39,950 nucleotides of DNA from an uncultured Ruminococcus sp. (GCF_902762735.1 NZ_CACWPP010000016.1:1-39950); one strand, 5' to 3'. Counted from the stretch's first letter, positions 7,994 to 15,914 are shown. Notes: generated from the letters alone by a model not told the origin. Translations and numbers: made by a program.

Positions 7994-9268
7994 TTACTCC
8001 TTCCTGTCCACCTTTATCGTCAGCCTGAACTGCGGAACTGCCGCCAGTTCCATCTCGCCCCGCACCTGCTCGACCGCTGTGCGCAGGCTTTTCAGACCGC
8101 CTTTTTCGCTTATATCGCCCTCAGGCGGTTTGCCGTCATTGGTGAACACTGCGGTCATCACGCCGTTCTCATCGGTCAGGTCAACGGTCAGTTCACTGCC
8201 GTCTGCATGTTTGACAGTATTTGTCAGACACTCATGTATCGCTATGACCAGCACCTTGCGCATGTCATCGGGTATCTCACCGTTCAGCCTCAGCCTGACA
8301 CCCACTGCTTCTGCGGCTTCTTTCAGCGCCCCGATGGGGTCTGCGCTCTCATCGGGGTCGTTCTCGCCCTTTAGTATGCCCGCTGTGAACTGCCAGAGCT
8401 TCATCAGCTCTGCCCTGTCACCGCCGCGTATCAGGTAGCTTTTCAGCGCCAGCAAAGCCCTGCCCACATCATCATGTATGCGTATCTTTGCCGCAAGGAC
8501 TTCCTCTTCGCGTATCAGCGCGTTCATCTCGTTGTTGTAGTCCCTCAGCCTGAGGTTCACCTCTTTGAGATGTTTGTTGCGCTCTTCCAGTTCAAGGCTT
8601 TTCCGATACCGCTCTGTGACATCATAGGCGATAAGCTCCCACACCTTTACTCCGCTCACGTTCAGCAGGCGCTTGCGTATCTCGCGCACGCTGCCGTCAT
8701 TGAGGTGCAGATAGTACCTTTTGCCGCGTACCTCAGCAAAGCATCCTTCTCTGAGCTTGTTTTTTTGCAGGCTGAGTTCCAGCAGATGGCTGTCAAACAG
8801 CGGTATGCCCATCGCTTCCGTGCTGATGTGATGCATGGTGCTGTTTACGAACAGCGGCACGCCCTGCGGTGTGGTGAAAGCTATCCCGTCGGGCAGACTG
8901 TTCAGCCCGTCCTCCAGCGACTGCGGTGTGAGCTTGTTGGTAATATCACTTGCCTGACTGAGCCACAACACTGCCCACAGCACGGTCATAATGCAGATGA
9001 CCGCAAGGCACAGCACGGCGTTAAGCCCCTCAGCATATTTTTCAAAGACCGATGGCATGCGTTCGCCGATGACGACGCGGCATACCTCATTGATGCTCAG
9101 CATCAGCCCCATGCATATGACCAGCGCAGGCACGCAGATAAAGTATATCCGCCTGCTCTGCCCCGCGATATGCTGCCTTATTATCAGTGCCAAAAACATC
9201 ACATTCAGCAGGAAAGCCCCTATACCCAGCGATGAGAGCGATGATGCCGACAGATTTCCCAGCGTCAT
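7994..9268 (-). CDS. Membrane histidine kinase with PAS domain (HisKA_3/NarX type)
   Basis: The 424-residue product has three hydrophobic segments (about 14-31, 41-60 and 82-104), a PAS-like domain (about 112-220), a coiled coil (222-260), a phosphoacceptor helix with H265 in RIHDDVGRALLALK, and a C-terminal HATPase with N350 in HECLTNTVKHA and a GG before the LKSLR segment. This is the partner expected for a LuxR-type regulator. Its ATG overlaps the stop of the upstream gene (ATGA at 9265-9268), so the two membrane proteins are translationally coupled. The D-box DGK in NDGKPP is present, so it is likely active. The signal sensed is unknown. Confidence 0.85.
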   Translation of the reverse strand: MTLGNLSASSLSSLGIGAFLLNVMFLALIIRQHIAGQSRRIYFICVPALVICMGLMLSINEVCRVVIGERMPSVFEKYAEGLNAVLCLAVICIMTVLWAVLWLSQASDITNKLTPQSLEDGLNSLPDGIAFTTPQGVPLFVNSTMHHISTEAMGIPLFDSHLLELSLQKNKLREGCFAEVRGKRYYLHLNDGSVREIRKRLLNVSGVKVWELIAYDVTERYRKSLELEERNKHLKEVNLRLRDYNNEMNALIREEEVLAAKIRIHDDVGRALLALKSYLIRGGDRAELMKLWQFTAGILKGENDPDESADPIGALKEAAEAVGVRLRLNGEIPDDMRKVLVIAIHECLTNTVKHADGSELTVDLTDENGVMTAVFTNDGKPPEGDISEKGGLKSLRTAVEQVRGEMELAAVPQFRLTIKVDRKE

Positions 9269-10920
9269 ATCGCATCGCCCCCCTTCACAGAAAATGTGAT
9301 GAAGCAGCTCCCGTCAGCGGCTTCGGTATCTATCCTTCCGCCTGCCAGTGCCGCTCTTTCCTCAAAGTCGGCAAGCACGGGGAGCTTCTCATTGTCAAGC
9401 TCTATCCTGTAAACAATGCTGTCATCTAAATTCAGCGTGACCATTACAGCGTTCAGCTCAGGCAGGGCATTTTCGACTGCCGCCTGAAAAAGCTCATACA
9501 TTAAAAGTACCGTGTCGGAGGGCAGTTTAGTGCCGCGCGGTATCTCAGCGTTGCCGTAGATGCCCGATAATTCCATATATCCCAGCGATTCGCCCACCGA
9601 GAGCGCCAGTTCGCCGCTGTCTATACAGCTGTCACCGCCCGCCAGCAGAAGCAGATTTGAACAGCGCTTTATGAACACGCCGTCGATCGCCGCCCGCTTC
9701 ATGCCTGTGCGGAAACCTTCTTCATCTTCGGGGAGCTGTCCGAGCATTTCCGAAAGCCTGTCAAATTCGGGTTTCAGCCGTCTGGAGATGCTGTCATACA
9801 GCTTGTTCTGTTCAGCCGTGCGCCGTCTGCCTTCTTCGAGATGCTGTGCTTCATCGAGCATGGCGTTTTCTTCTTCGAGATAGCTTCGTGTCTCTTCCAG
9901 CCGCGAATTTAGCTGCTGAAGCTCCCGTATATCTTCCGTCCAGTAAAAATACCCGCCCGTCACCTGCTGTACTTTCAGCAGTATGCCGTCTTTTATGACT
10001 TCTCTTTCAGCTGCTTCCGCAAGCTGTTCCTTATCGGGAGGGGTACTGTTCTCACTGTGCAGCTCCACATTCATATCGGTGTCCGTCAGCCCCGCGCTTA
10101 TTGAAGATGCCCTGAAAAACTCACCGTGACCGTCATTTGAGGGGAGCATGTGCGTCATTACCAGACTTTCCCAGAAGCACACGAAGAAAAGGCATGTCAG
10201 GTCGGGAAACTCGTACATGCGCTGGAAAAGCAGAGGTTCGCCCGAGTTGGTGTATGAGATTATGTACAGTCCTCCCAGTGCAGATACGCCGGCGGGAAGC
10301 AGAAAACTCCTCCTGAACTGACGGCTGGTGCAGCTGCGCAGTGTCTTGAACAGTATGCCTGCCACGCATAGGAAAAGTATGCCCATCGCGCAGTAGTACA
10401 GCGGTCCGTATGAGTAGCTGTCAAGTGCATTGGGGACACCGTGCCTGAATTTGAATGCGAGCTGATGCCTGTCATTGGTGACTATCCCCGCCGTCACCGC
10501 CGCCGCAGGTATGAAAGCCGCTGTCGATGCGGGCGGCAGTTCATAGCTGTCAGTCCTGCCGATGTAGAATGATGACATCAGAAGAAGTGTGGGCAGCATC
10601 ACCACTGGGAAATAATACCAGTACCATATCAGCCTGCTGAGGTCTGAATCGACAGATACGAATTCATAGCGTATTGTCTTGACGATGCACCACAGCATCA
10701 TCAGCAGCGCCGAGAACGTCAGCAGGCGGCGCATGCCCTTCTGCGGGAAACGCCGCCGCGAGGCAAAGAGCCATATCAGATATACCGTCAGCAGCGGCAG
10801 TGCCAGCAGACAGTGATAGCTGAAATCAGTTCTGTCAAGAATGAGTTTGAACGCCCCCGAAAACAGCACGGCTGCTGCCCCGAAGATCATCTCTCTGCGA
10901 TGCTTGCGGTCGATAGGCAT
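9265..10920 (-). CDS. 7TM-domain histidine-kinase-like protein with degenerate ATPase end
   Basis: The 551-residue product has about seven N-terminal hydrophobic segments (roughly residues 12-255, resembling the 7TM N-terminal module of clostridial kinases), a linker with a PAS-like YFYWTEDIREL segment, a long charged coiled coil (about 330-400), and a C-terminal region of ~150 residues in the place of a HATPase. In that part I cannot find a convincing phosphoacceptor His, and the N- and G-boxes are weak (VLLMYELFQAAVENALPE is the nearest N-box-like stretch). It may be an inactive sensor subunit that passes signals to the kinase encoded next. ATG 10920 is chosen because AAAGGAG lies 10 nt upstream; the frame stays open to 10968, but that end runs into a mobile element. 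Confidence 0.65.
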   Translation of the reverse strand: MPIDRKHRREMIFGAAAVLFSGAFKLILDRTDFSYHCLLALPLLTVYLIWLFASRRRFPQKGMRRLLTFSALLMMLWCIVKTIRYEFVSVDSDLSRLIWYWYYFPVVMLPTLLLMSSFYIGRTDSYELPPASTAAFIPAAAVTAGIVTNDRHQLAFKFRHGVPNALDSYSYGPLYYCAMGILFLCVAGILFKTLRSCTSRQFRRSFLLPAGVSALGGLYIISYTNSGEPLLFQRMYEFPDLTCLFFVCFWESLVMTHMLPSNDGHGEFFRASSISAGLTDTDMNVELHSENSTPPDKEQLAEAAEREVIKDGILLKVQQVTGGYFYWTEDIRELQQLNSRLEETRSYLEEENAMLDEAQHLEEGRRRTAEQNKLYDSISRRLKPEFDRLSEMLGQLPEDEEGFRTGMKRAAIDGVFIKRCSNLLLLAGGDSCIDSGELALSVGESLGYMELSGIYGNAEIPRGTKLPSDTVLLMYELFQAAVENALPELNAVMVTLNLDDSIVYRIELDNEKLPVLADFEERAALAGGRIDTEAADGSCFITFSVKGGDAI

Positions 10921-10955
10921 ATCAGGTACGCTCCTTTCATCGAACATATTGATGC

Positions 10956-11112
10956 GCAGCCACCCCACTGATACAGCACAAAAACAGCGGTTTTACAGAA
11001 TCTGAGGTGGTTGGCGCATATCTTCCCTCACAGCAGTCGCGGGAAGATATGGTGCGCTCGGTCATTCTTTTGTTTACTGCATTTTCAGACGGTGTATCAA
11101 AGGGATAGTCAT
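10956..11112 (-). mobile_element. Family A MITE-like element in the leader of the two-component operon
   Basis: On the minus strand it starts ATGACTATCCCTTTGATACACC and matches the copy at 11292-11450 along its length, with a decayed far end (GGGGTGGCTGC instead of GGGATAACCAC). It is 157 bp. The flanking decamers ACATTGATAT (11113-11122) and ATATTGATGC (10946-10955) agree at 7 of 10 bases, all differences being transitions, so it is an older insertion. It lies between the promoter at 11121-11149 and the first gene, filling almost the whole leader. Confidence 0.8.
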
Positions 11113-11120
11113 ACATTGAT

Positions 11121-11149
11121 ATTATAACATGTATTACGCATTTTTTCAA
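11121..11149 (-). promoter_or_regulatory. Sigma-A promoter of the two-component operon
   Basis: On the minus strand TTGAAA (11149-11144), a 17-bp spacer, and TATAAT (11126-11121). The target duplication of the neighbouring MITE overlaps the end of the -10 hexamer by two bases. Confidence 0.75.
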
Positions 11150-11158
11150 GTGTCAGCC

Positions 11159-11202
11159 GCAGCAGGGCACTGTTTTTGCTGCAGCAGGGCACTGTTTTTG
11201 CA
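11159..11202 (+). repeat. Two tandem copies of a 22-bp unit
   Basis: GCAGCAGGGCACTGTTTTTG plus two bases occurs at 11159-11180 and 11181-11202, differing only in the last base. It lies just upstream of the -35 of the leftward two-component operon. No gene is seen in 11203-11281. Confidence 0.8.
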
Positions 11203-11291
11203 GGATCACAACAGATGTGAGACAGATCAAGAAAAAAGACAGCGGAGCGTCTTGTGCCTGTTTTACAATGTTTGTCCGATAAATTATTTAT

Positions 11292-11450
11292 ATGACTATC
11301 CCTTTAGCACACCAGCTAAAAATGCGGTGAACAAAAGGATAATTGAGCGCCCCATATCTTTCCCCAGCCTGCGGCGGGGGAAAGATATACGCCAAAAACC
11401 CTAAGTTCTGTATAGCCGCTGTTTTTGCGGTGTGTCAGCGGGATAACCAC
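11292..11450 (+). mobile_element. Family A MITE-like element, full form (left member of tandem pair)
   Basis: 159 bp, from ATGACTATCCCTTTAGCACACC to GGTGTGTCAGCGGGATAACCAC, with a central hairpin (CATATCTTTCCCC... and ...GGGGGAAAGATAT). Flanked by AATTATTTAT at 11282-11291 and 11451-11460. No ORF. Confidence 0.9.
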
Positions 11451-11460
11451 AATTATTTAT

Positions 11461-11623
11461 ATGAATATCCCTTTAGCACACCACTGCAAAATACCTTTAT
11501 TAATTAGGAAAAACTGAGTTGATGTTATCTTTCCCCCGCAGCAGGCGGGGGAAAGATAACCGCCAACTGTATTCAAATCCCGATATAACATTGTTTATTT
11601 TGGTGTGTCAGCGGGATAACCAC
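11461..11623 (+). mobile_element. Family A MITE-like element, full form (right member of tandem pair)
   Basis: 163 bp, from ATGAATATCCCTTTAGCACACC to GGTGTGTCAGCGGGATAACCAC, with a central perfect hairpin GTTATCTTTCCCCCGC / GCGGGGGAAAGATAAC. Flanked by AATTATTTAT at 11451-11460 and 11624-11633, so it shares one duplication copy with its left neighbour. Its interior differs from the left neighbour, so it is not a simple tandem duplication. Confidence 0.9.
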
Positions 11624-11763
11624 AATTATTTATGTCTGCTATCGTAATGTGGCGGGTGCGTTTTCATTTATTTTCAATGATTTAATCTATCCACATAAAT
11701 TTAAATCACTGCACTTTGCACGAAAAATTTACGGAATTTTTGAAAAAAAGCGCCTGCACCCCC

Positions 11764-11792
11764 TTGTCAAAAATGCGGATATATGTTACAAT
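11764..11792 (+). promoter_or_regulatory. Sigma-A promoter of cellobiose phosphorylase
   Basis: TTGTCA (11764-11769), 17-bp spacer, TACAAT (11787-11792). The predicted start (about 11799) gives a leader of about 190 nt that contains a palindromic operator-like site and a family A element. Positions 11634-11763 hold nothing I recognise. Confidence 0.7.
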
Positions 11793-11804
11793 GAGACTAG
11801 CGTT

Positions 11805-11814
11805 TATCGCGATA
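11805..11814 (+). promoter_or_regulatory. Operator-like palindrome downstream of the promoter
   Basis: TATCGCGATA is a perfect 10-bp palindrome centred on CG, as LacI-family operators are, and lies about 6-16 nt after the predicted transcription start. A repressor bound here would block transcription. No LacI-family repressor gene with a DNA-binding domain is in the window. Confidence 0.35.
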
Positions 11815-11829
11815 CGGATAATATGAAAC

Positions 11830-11955
11830 ATGGTCATCTCTTTAGCACACCTGTTATCACCTTCGTATGACAGCGGACATTTGCTGTGTTATAACGGCTG
11901 TTTCCGCTGTTTGACGAAACACTGTACAAGTGTGGTGTGTCAGCGGTATGACCAC
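11830..11955 (+). mobile_element. Family A MITE-like element, short form, in the leader of cellobiose phosphorylase
   Basis: 126 bp, from ATGGTCATCTCTTTAGCACACC to GGTGTGTCAGCGGTATGACCAC. The flanks AATATGAAAC (11820-11829) and AATATGAAAT (11956-11965) match at 9 of 10 bases. The central GC hairpin is absent and the interior differs from the 4975 copy. It sits between the promoter (11764-11792) and the ribosome site of the gene (about 11974-11979). Confidence 0.85.
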
Positions 11956-11989
11956 AATATGAAATTCAAAATCAAAGGAGAGAAAGACT

Positions 11990-14404
11990 ATGCAGTATGG
12001 TTATTTTGACCTGAAAAACAAGGAATATGTCATCACTCGCCCCGATACCCCCGCACCCTGGGCAAACTATCTCGGTTCGCCTGAGTACGGCGCTATCGTT
12101 TCAAACAACGGCGGCGGATACAGCTTCGTAAAGAGCGGTGCAAACGGCAGAATTGCAAGGTATCGCTTCAATTCAAACATCGGTCTGCCGGGCAGATATG
12201 TTTACATCAGAGATAACGATGCAAAGGATTACTGGTCTGCAACATGGCAGCCTGTAGGCAAGAGCCTTGATGAGTACAAGACCGAGTGCCATCACGGTAC
12301 TGCTTACACCACCATCAACTCTGAGTACAAGGGCATCAAGTCTGCACTGACTTACTATGTGCCCCTCAACAAGACTTATGAGGTGTGGAGAATAAAGATC
12401 ACCAATGACTCCGACAAGGCGAGAAACCTGTCAACTTGGGGCTTTATCGAGTTCACAAACGAGAACAACTATGAGCAGGATCAGGTAAACTTACAGTACA
12501 CACTGTTCATCACACGCACCTCTTTTGAGGGCAACAAGATAGTTCAGCACATAAACGAGAACAGCGGCAAGGACGAGAACGGTTCTAACCACAAGGAGAG
12601 ATTTTTCGGTCTGGTGGGCGCTGATGTTTCGGCTTACAACGGCAACCTTGACAGCTTTATAGGCGCTTACAGAGATTACGGCAACCCCATTGCTGTTGAG
12701 AGCGGCAAGTGCGACAATGTACTGAACTACAACTCCAATGCATGCGGCGCTTTGCAGTCCGACTTCACACTGGCGGCAGGCGAAACTAAGGAACTTATCT
12801 ACATTCTCGGTCAGAAAGACCCCATCACTGCCGAGAACATCATGGCTGAGTACAAGGCTGAGGGCAAGGTAGATGCTGAGGTCAAGGAACTTGTTGACTA
12901 CTGGCATGGTCAGCTGAACAACTTCCAGGTAGAAACACCTTCCGAAGAGTTCAACAACATGGTCGATGTATGGAACGCTTACCAGTGCTTCATCACATTC
13001 ATCTGGTCGAGAGCGGCTTCGTTCATTTACTGCGGTCTGAGAAACGGCTACGGTTACAGAGATACTGTTCAGGATATACAGGGTATCATACACATCAACC
13101 CCGAACTGGCGGCTGAAAAGATACGCTTCATGCTGTCTGCGCAGGTATCTAACGGCGGCGGTCTGCCACTCGTTAAGTTCGACCACAGAGCAGGTCACGA
13201 GACCTGCCCCGATGAGAACGACGAAAACAGCGTATATGCTAAGGAAACAGGTCATCCCTCTTACAGAGCGGACGATGCACTGTGGCTGTTCCCGACAATA
13301 GTTAAGTATATCGGTGAAACAGGCAACAAGGCATTCCTTGATGAAGTCATCGTTTATGCAGAAGAGGGCGGCGGAGAGGCTACCGTTTACGAGCATCTGA
13401 AGAATGCTATACGCTTCTCGCAGGAAAGACTGGGCGCACACAAGATGCCCGCAGGTCTGCACGCTGACTGGAACGACTGCCTGAGAATGGGCAAGAAGGG
13501 CGAGTCCACTTTCGTTGCTTTCCAGCTGTACTATGCGATGAGCGTTATGAAGGGCTATGCAGAAGAGCGCAAGGACGCTGAGTATGTCAGGTACATCACT
13601 GAGGCTCAGGCTGAACTGGGCAAGGCACTGGCTGACTGCTGGGACGAGGACAGATTTATCAGAGGTATACGCGACAACGGCGAGGTAGTCGGCGCGAAGG
13701 CTGACCCTGAGGCTTCGATGTGGCTGAACCCTCAGTCATGGTCTGTAATTTCGGGCTTTGCAAGCAAGGAGCAGGCTGAAAAGGCTCTGGAGAGCGTTCA
13801 CGAGATACTGAACACACCTTACGGCGTAAAGATAATGGAACCGCCTTATGTAGACCACTACTTTGACGGTGCGCTGATGCACATATTCAACCCCGACACT
13901 AAGGAGAACGGCGGTATATTCAGCCAGACACAGGGCTGGATAATACTGGCAGAATCACTGATGGGTCACGGCAACAGGGCGTTTGAGTACTTCCTTGAAA
14001 GTGCGCCTGCAAGCATGAACGACAAGGCTGAGCAGAGAGTGATGGAGCCATACGTACACGGTCAGTTCACCGAGAGCACACGTTCGCCTTATGCGGGCAG
14101 GAGCCATGTTCACTGGCTGACAGGCACAGGTTCGACCGTGATGGTGGGCTGTGTTGAGGGTATCTGCGGCATGAGGCCAAACGCTGAGGGTCTGGTGATA
14201 AGCCCGTCCATTCCTGCTGAGTGGGACGGCTTTAAGATCGAGAAGAACTTCCGCGGCAAGCACCTGTCCATCGACATACAGAACCCCGACCACGTACAGA
14301 GCGGTATCAAGTCGATAACCGTTAACGGCGAGGCAGTTGAGGGCGACTTCGTATGCGAGTGCAAGATGACCGAGCAGACCAATATCACTGTTGTGATGGG
14401 CTGA
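11990..14404 (+). CDS. cbp: Cellobiose phosphorylase (GH94)
   Basis: Splits cellobiose with phosphate into glucose 1-phosphate and glucose (EC 2.4.1.20) in the cytoplasm, saving ATP during growth on cellulose breakdown products. The 804-residue length and overall sequence fit GH94 cellobiose phosphorylases (usually ~800-820). The N-terminal beta-sandwich (about 1-280) is followed by an (alpha/alpha)6 barrel. Visible family signatures are NGYGYRDTVQD, the D493-WND segment carrying the general acid, and a SHVHWLTGTGS segment near the phosphate site. Start ATG 11990 follows AAAGGAGA by about 9 nt. It is monocistronic, with its own promoter and terminator. Cellodextrin or related beta-glucoside phosphorylases are the alternatives, but length and motifs favour cellobiose. 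Confidence 0.9.
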   Translation: MQYGYFDLKNKEYVITRPDTPAPWANYLGSPEYGAIVSNNGGGYSFVKSGANGRIARYRFNSNIGLPGRYVYIRDNDAKDYWSATWQPVGKSLDEYKTECHHGTAYTTINSEYKGIKSALTYYVPLNKTYEVWRIKITNDSDKARNLSTWGFIEFTNENNYEQDQVNLQYTLFITRTSFEGNKIVQHINENSGKDENGSNHKERFFGLVGADVSAYNGNLDSFIGAYRDYGNPIAVESGKCDNVLNYNSNACGALQSDFTLAAGETKELIYILGQKDPITAENIMAEYKAEGKVDAEVKELVDYWHGQLNNFQVETPSEEFNNMVDVWNAYQCFITFIWSRAASFIYCGLRNGYGYRDTVQDIQGIIHINPELAAEKIRFMLSAQVSNGGGLPLVKFDHRAGHETCPDENDENSVYAKETGHPSYRADDALWLFPTIVKYIGETGNKAFLDEVIVYAEEGGGEATVYEHLKNAIRFSQERLGAHKMPAGLHADWNDCLRMGKKGESTFVAFQLYYAMSVMKGYAEERKDAEYVRYITEAQAELGKALADCWDEDRFIRGIRDNGEVVGAKADPEASMWLNPQSWSVISGFASKEQAEKALESVHEILNTPYGVKIMEPPYVDHYFDGALMHIFNPDTKENGGIFSQTQGWIILAESLMGHGNRAFEYFLESAPASMNDKAEQRVMEPYVHGQFTESTRSPYAGRSHVHWLTGTGSTVMVGCVEGICGMRPNAEGLVISPSIPAEWDGFKIEKNFRGKHLSIDIQNPDHVQSGIKSITVNGEAVEGDFVCECKMTEQTNITVVMG

Positions 14405-14421
14405 TAGCTTTATAGAAATAA

Positions 14422-14454
14422 GAAAGACCGTCCTGTGAGGGGCGGTCTTTTTTT
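14422..14454 (+). terminator. Terminator of cellobiose phosphorylase
   Basis: AAAGACCG pairs with CGGTCTTT (inner CC/GG also pair), followed by TTTT. It overlaps by two bases the stop codon of the convergent lipoprotein gene. Confidence 0.85.
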
Positions 14455-15550
14455 AGTCGTAGTATTCGTAGTCGTATTTTCTAGTGTCACTTGAAAATAG
14501 CGTATCACCATCGTATATTTCAGATATTTCATTTATAACATCTCTGTTTTCGTTGTATTCCATAATATAATGATATGTTGGGTTTGAAATGCCTTTTGAA
14601 TTGTATGTAAGCTCTGTGTATTCAATTAAGTTGTTGTCATCATCGTATTTGTTTTCTACTACAAGAGTTTTATCAAAATTGCTGTTATCACTACTACTGT
14701 CAGAAATTGTTACAAGATATTTTTCGGTGAGATTATTATTGCTATCATAAATGTTTTCAAAAGTCATAGATGACGATGAATTATCAAAATATCCGTAATT
14801 ATTCATAGAAATCTCATTATCGTTCATATCATATACAGTTTCTAATCTATATATTAAATCATCGCCAGTATAACCTTCCTCGGTTTTTATCCATGTTTCG
14901 TCCTTATATTCATAAAAAGTTAAAAATTTATTTGTGTTGTTAGAGAATGATTTAATTTCTTTGATGATTCTATTGTTATCATCATAATCATATTCATAAT
15001 AAACGGTATCGTTATCATGCGCACTGACTACAATATTATCATGTTCATCATATTCCATTCTTGTGGTAAGAACTGAACCATCTTTTTCGGTGCAAATCTC
15101 TTCTGTTGCATTACCTTTTTCATCATATTTATATGAATATGAACTGCTTAGTGAAGAATCTGAATAGAATTCTTTTTTTATAAGATTACCTAATTCGTTG
15201 TATTCATAATATGCTTCGAGATTGCCATTGAAATAAACTGTTTCTTTATGTATTTTTGCTTTGGGTTCTTTGTCCTCGATTGACTCTGTGATTTGTTCGT
15301 TTTCGCTTGAATCTGTTGCCTTACTTTCAGTTTCTTCTTCAACCGCACTTTCAGTTTCAACTTCTGACTCCACATCTTCCGCCGAGTCATCAGCAGGTGC
15401 GGCGGTAGTTGTAGTTTCAGCCGCAGTGGTGGTTGTTGTGACGGCGGTATTATCTTTACTGTCGCTATTTTCCGCTGTTTCTCCACAGGCTGTCAGACCC
15501 ATAGTCAGCACAGTGGCGCATAAAATAGATATTTTTTGTAAATTGGTCAT
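14453..15550 (-). CDS. Lipoprotein with Thr-rich linker and YD-like repeats
   Basis: The 365-residue product begins MTNLQKISILCATVLTMG and has a lipobox LTAC, so it should be lipid-anchored on the outside of the membrane. Next comes a low-complexity linker of Thr/Ala (about 35-53) and then Ser/Glu/Asp (about 55-100). Residues ~120-365 consist of repeated units of about 25-40 residues containing YEYNELGN, YDEKGN, YDEHDN, YDYDDNN and similar, resembling degenerate YD repeats. The part is very acidic and rich in Tyr, Asn and Ser. The long ORF starts at 15601, but AAAGGGGTGGTCAC before ATG 15550 and the signal peptide decide for 15550. The function is unknown; a cell-surface binding role is possible. 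Own promoter at 15573-15601. The AT content and repeated Asn/Asp codons stand out from its neighbours. Confidence 0.8.
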   Translation of the reverse strand: MTNLQKISILCATVLTMGLTACGETAENSDSKDNTAVTTTTTAAETTTTAAPADDSAEDVESEVETESAVEEETESKATDSSENEQITESIEDKEPKAKIHKETVYFNGNLEAYYEYNELGNLIKKEFYSDSSLSSSYSYKYDEKGNATEEICTEKDGSVLTTRMEYDEHDNIVVSAHDNDTVYYEYDYDDNNRIIKEIKSFSNNTNKFLTFYEYKDETWIKTEEGYTGDDLIYRLETVYDMNDNEISMNNYGYFDNSSSSMTFENIYDSNNNLTEKYLVTISDSSSDNSNFDKTLVVENKYDDDNNLIEYTELTYNSKGISNPTYHYIMEYNENRDVINEISEIYDGDTLFSSDTRKYDYEYYD

Positions 15551-15572
15551 GTGACCACCCCTTTCTGCAATA

Positions 15573-15601
15573 ATTATAACACTTTTACAAAATAATTGCA
15601 A
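15573..15601 (-). promoter_or_regulatory. Sigma-A promoter of the lipoprotein gene
   Basis: On the minus strand TTGCAA (15601-15596), 17-bp spacer, TATAAT (15578-15573), 22 nt before the start codon. Confidence 0.75.
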
Positions 15602-15675
15602 GCAGAAATTCTTGCAATATATTTGTATACATTAAACAAAATATAGTGCATAATAATAAAAAGGGGGTTATTATT

Positions 15676-15882
15676 ATGTGGAAAATACAAAAGGGCTATG
15701 AATATGTCACAAAGACTTTCCGACTGCCTGTCGAACAGGTCGGTGAACTCGACAAACTCGCTTACGAAAACAATCTTTCACTGAACCAGCTGGTCATTCA
15801 ATGCCTGAATTTTGCGCTTGAAAACCTTGACAGGGGCGAGGGTGAACAGAATGATAAAATACAGGAAAAAGATACCATTTAA
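15676..15882 (+). CDS. Small ribbon-helix-helix-like protein
   Basis: The 68-residue product reads VTKTFRLPVEQVGELDKLA followed by an NLSLNQLVIQCLNFAL helix, the strand-helix-helix pattern of Arc/CopG-type DNA-binding proteins, which regulate genes as dimers. The tail (about 48-68) is charged and probably disordered. AAGGGGG lies 9 nt before ATG 15676; the frame is open to an ATG at 15646, which lacks a ribosome site. It stands alone between the divergent lipoprotein gene and recG, with its own terminator. No toxin partner is adjacent. No target or function can be stated. I could not find a convincing promoter for it. Confidence 0.65.
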   Translation: MWKIQKGYEYVTKTFRLPVEQVGELDKLAYENNLSLNQLVIQCLNFALENLDRGEGEQNDKIQEKDTI

Positions 15883-15914
15883 GAGAGCCGAATGTTTCGC
15901 ACTCTCTTTTTTTA
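15881..15914 (+). terminator. Terminator of the small ribbon-helix-helix gene
   Basis: AAGAGAG pairs with CTCTCTT and CGAA with TTCG around a short loop, followed by TTTTT. It overlaps the stop codon. Confidence 0.8.

Noticed and set aside
11649-11870. 73-codon open frame upstream of cellobiose phosphorylase
   Set aside because: It runs across the promoter and into a mobile element, has no ribosome site and no recognisable product.
12491-13462. 323-codon open frame antisense to cellobiose phosphorylase
   Set aside because: Shadow of a well-conserved enzyme gene; no ribosome site or family resemblance.
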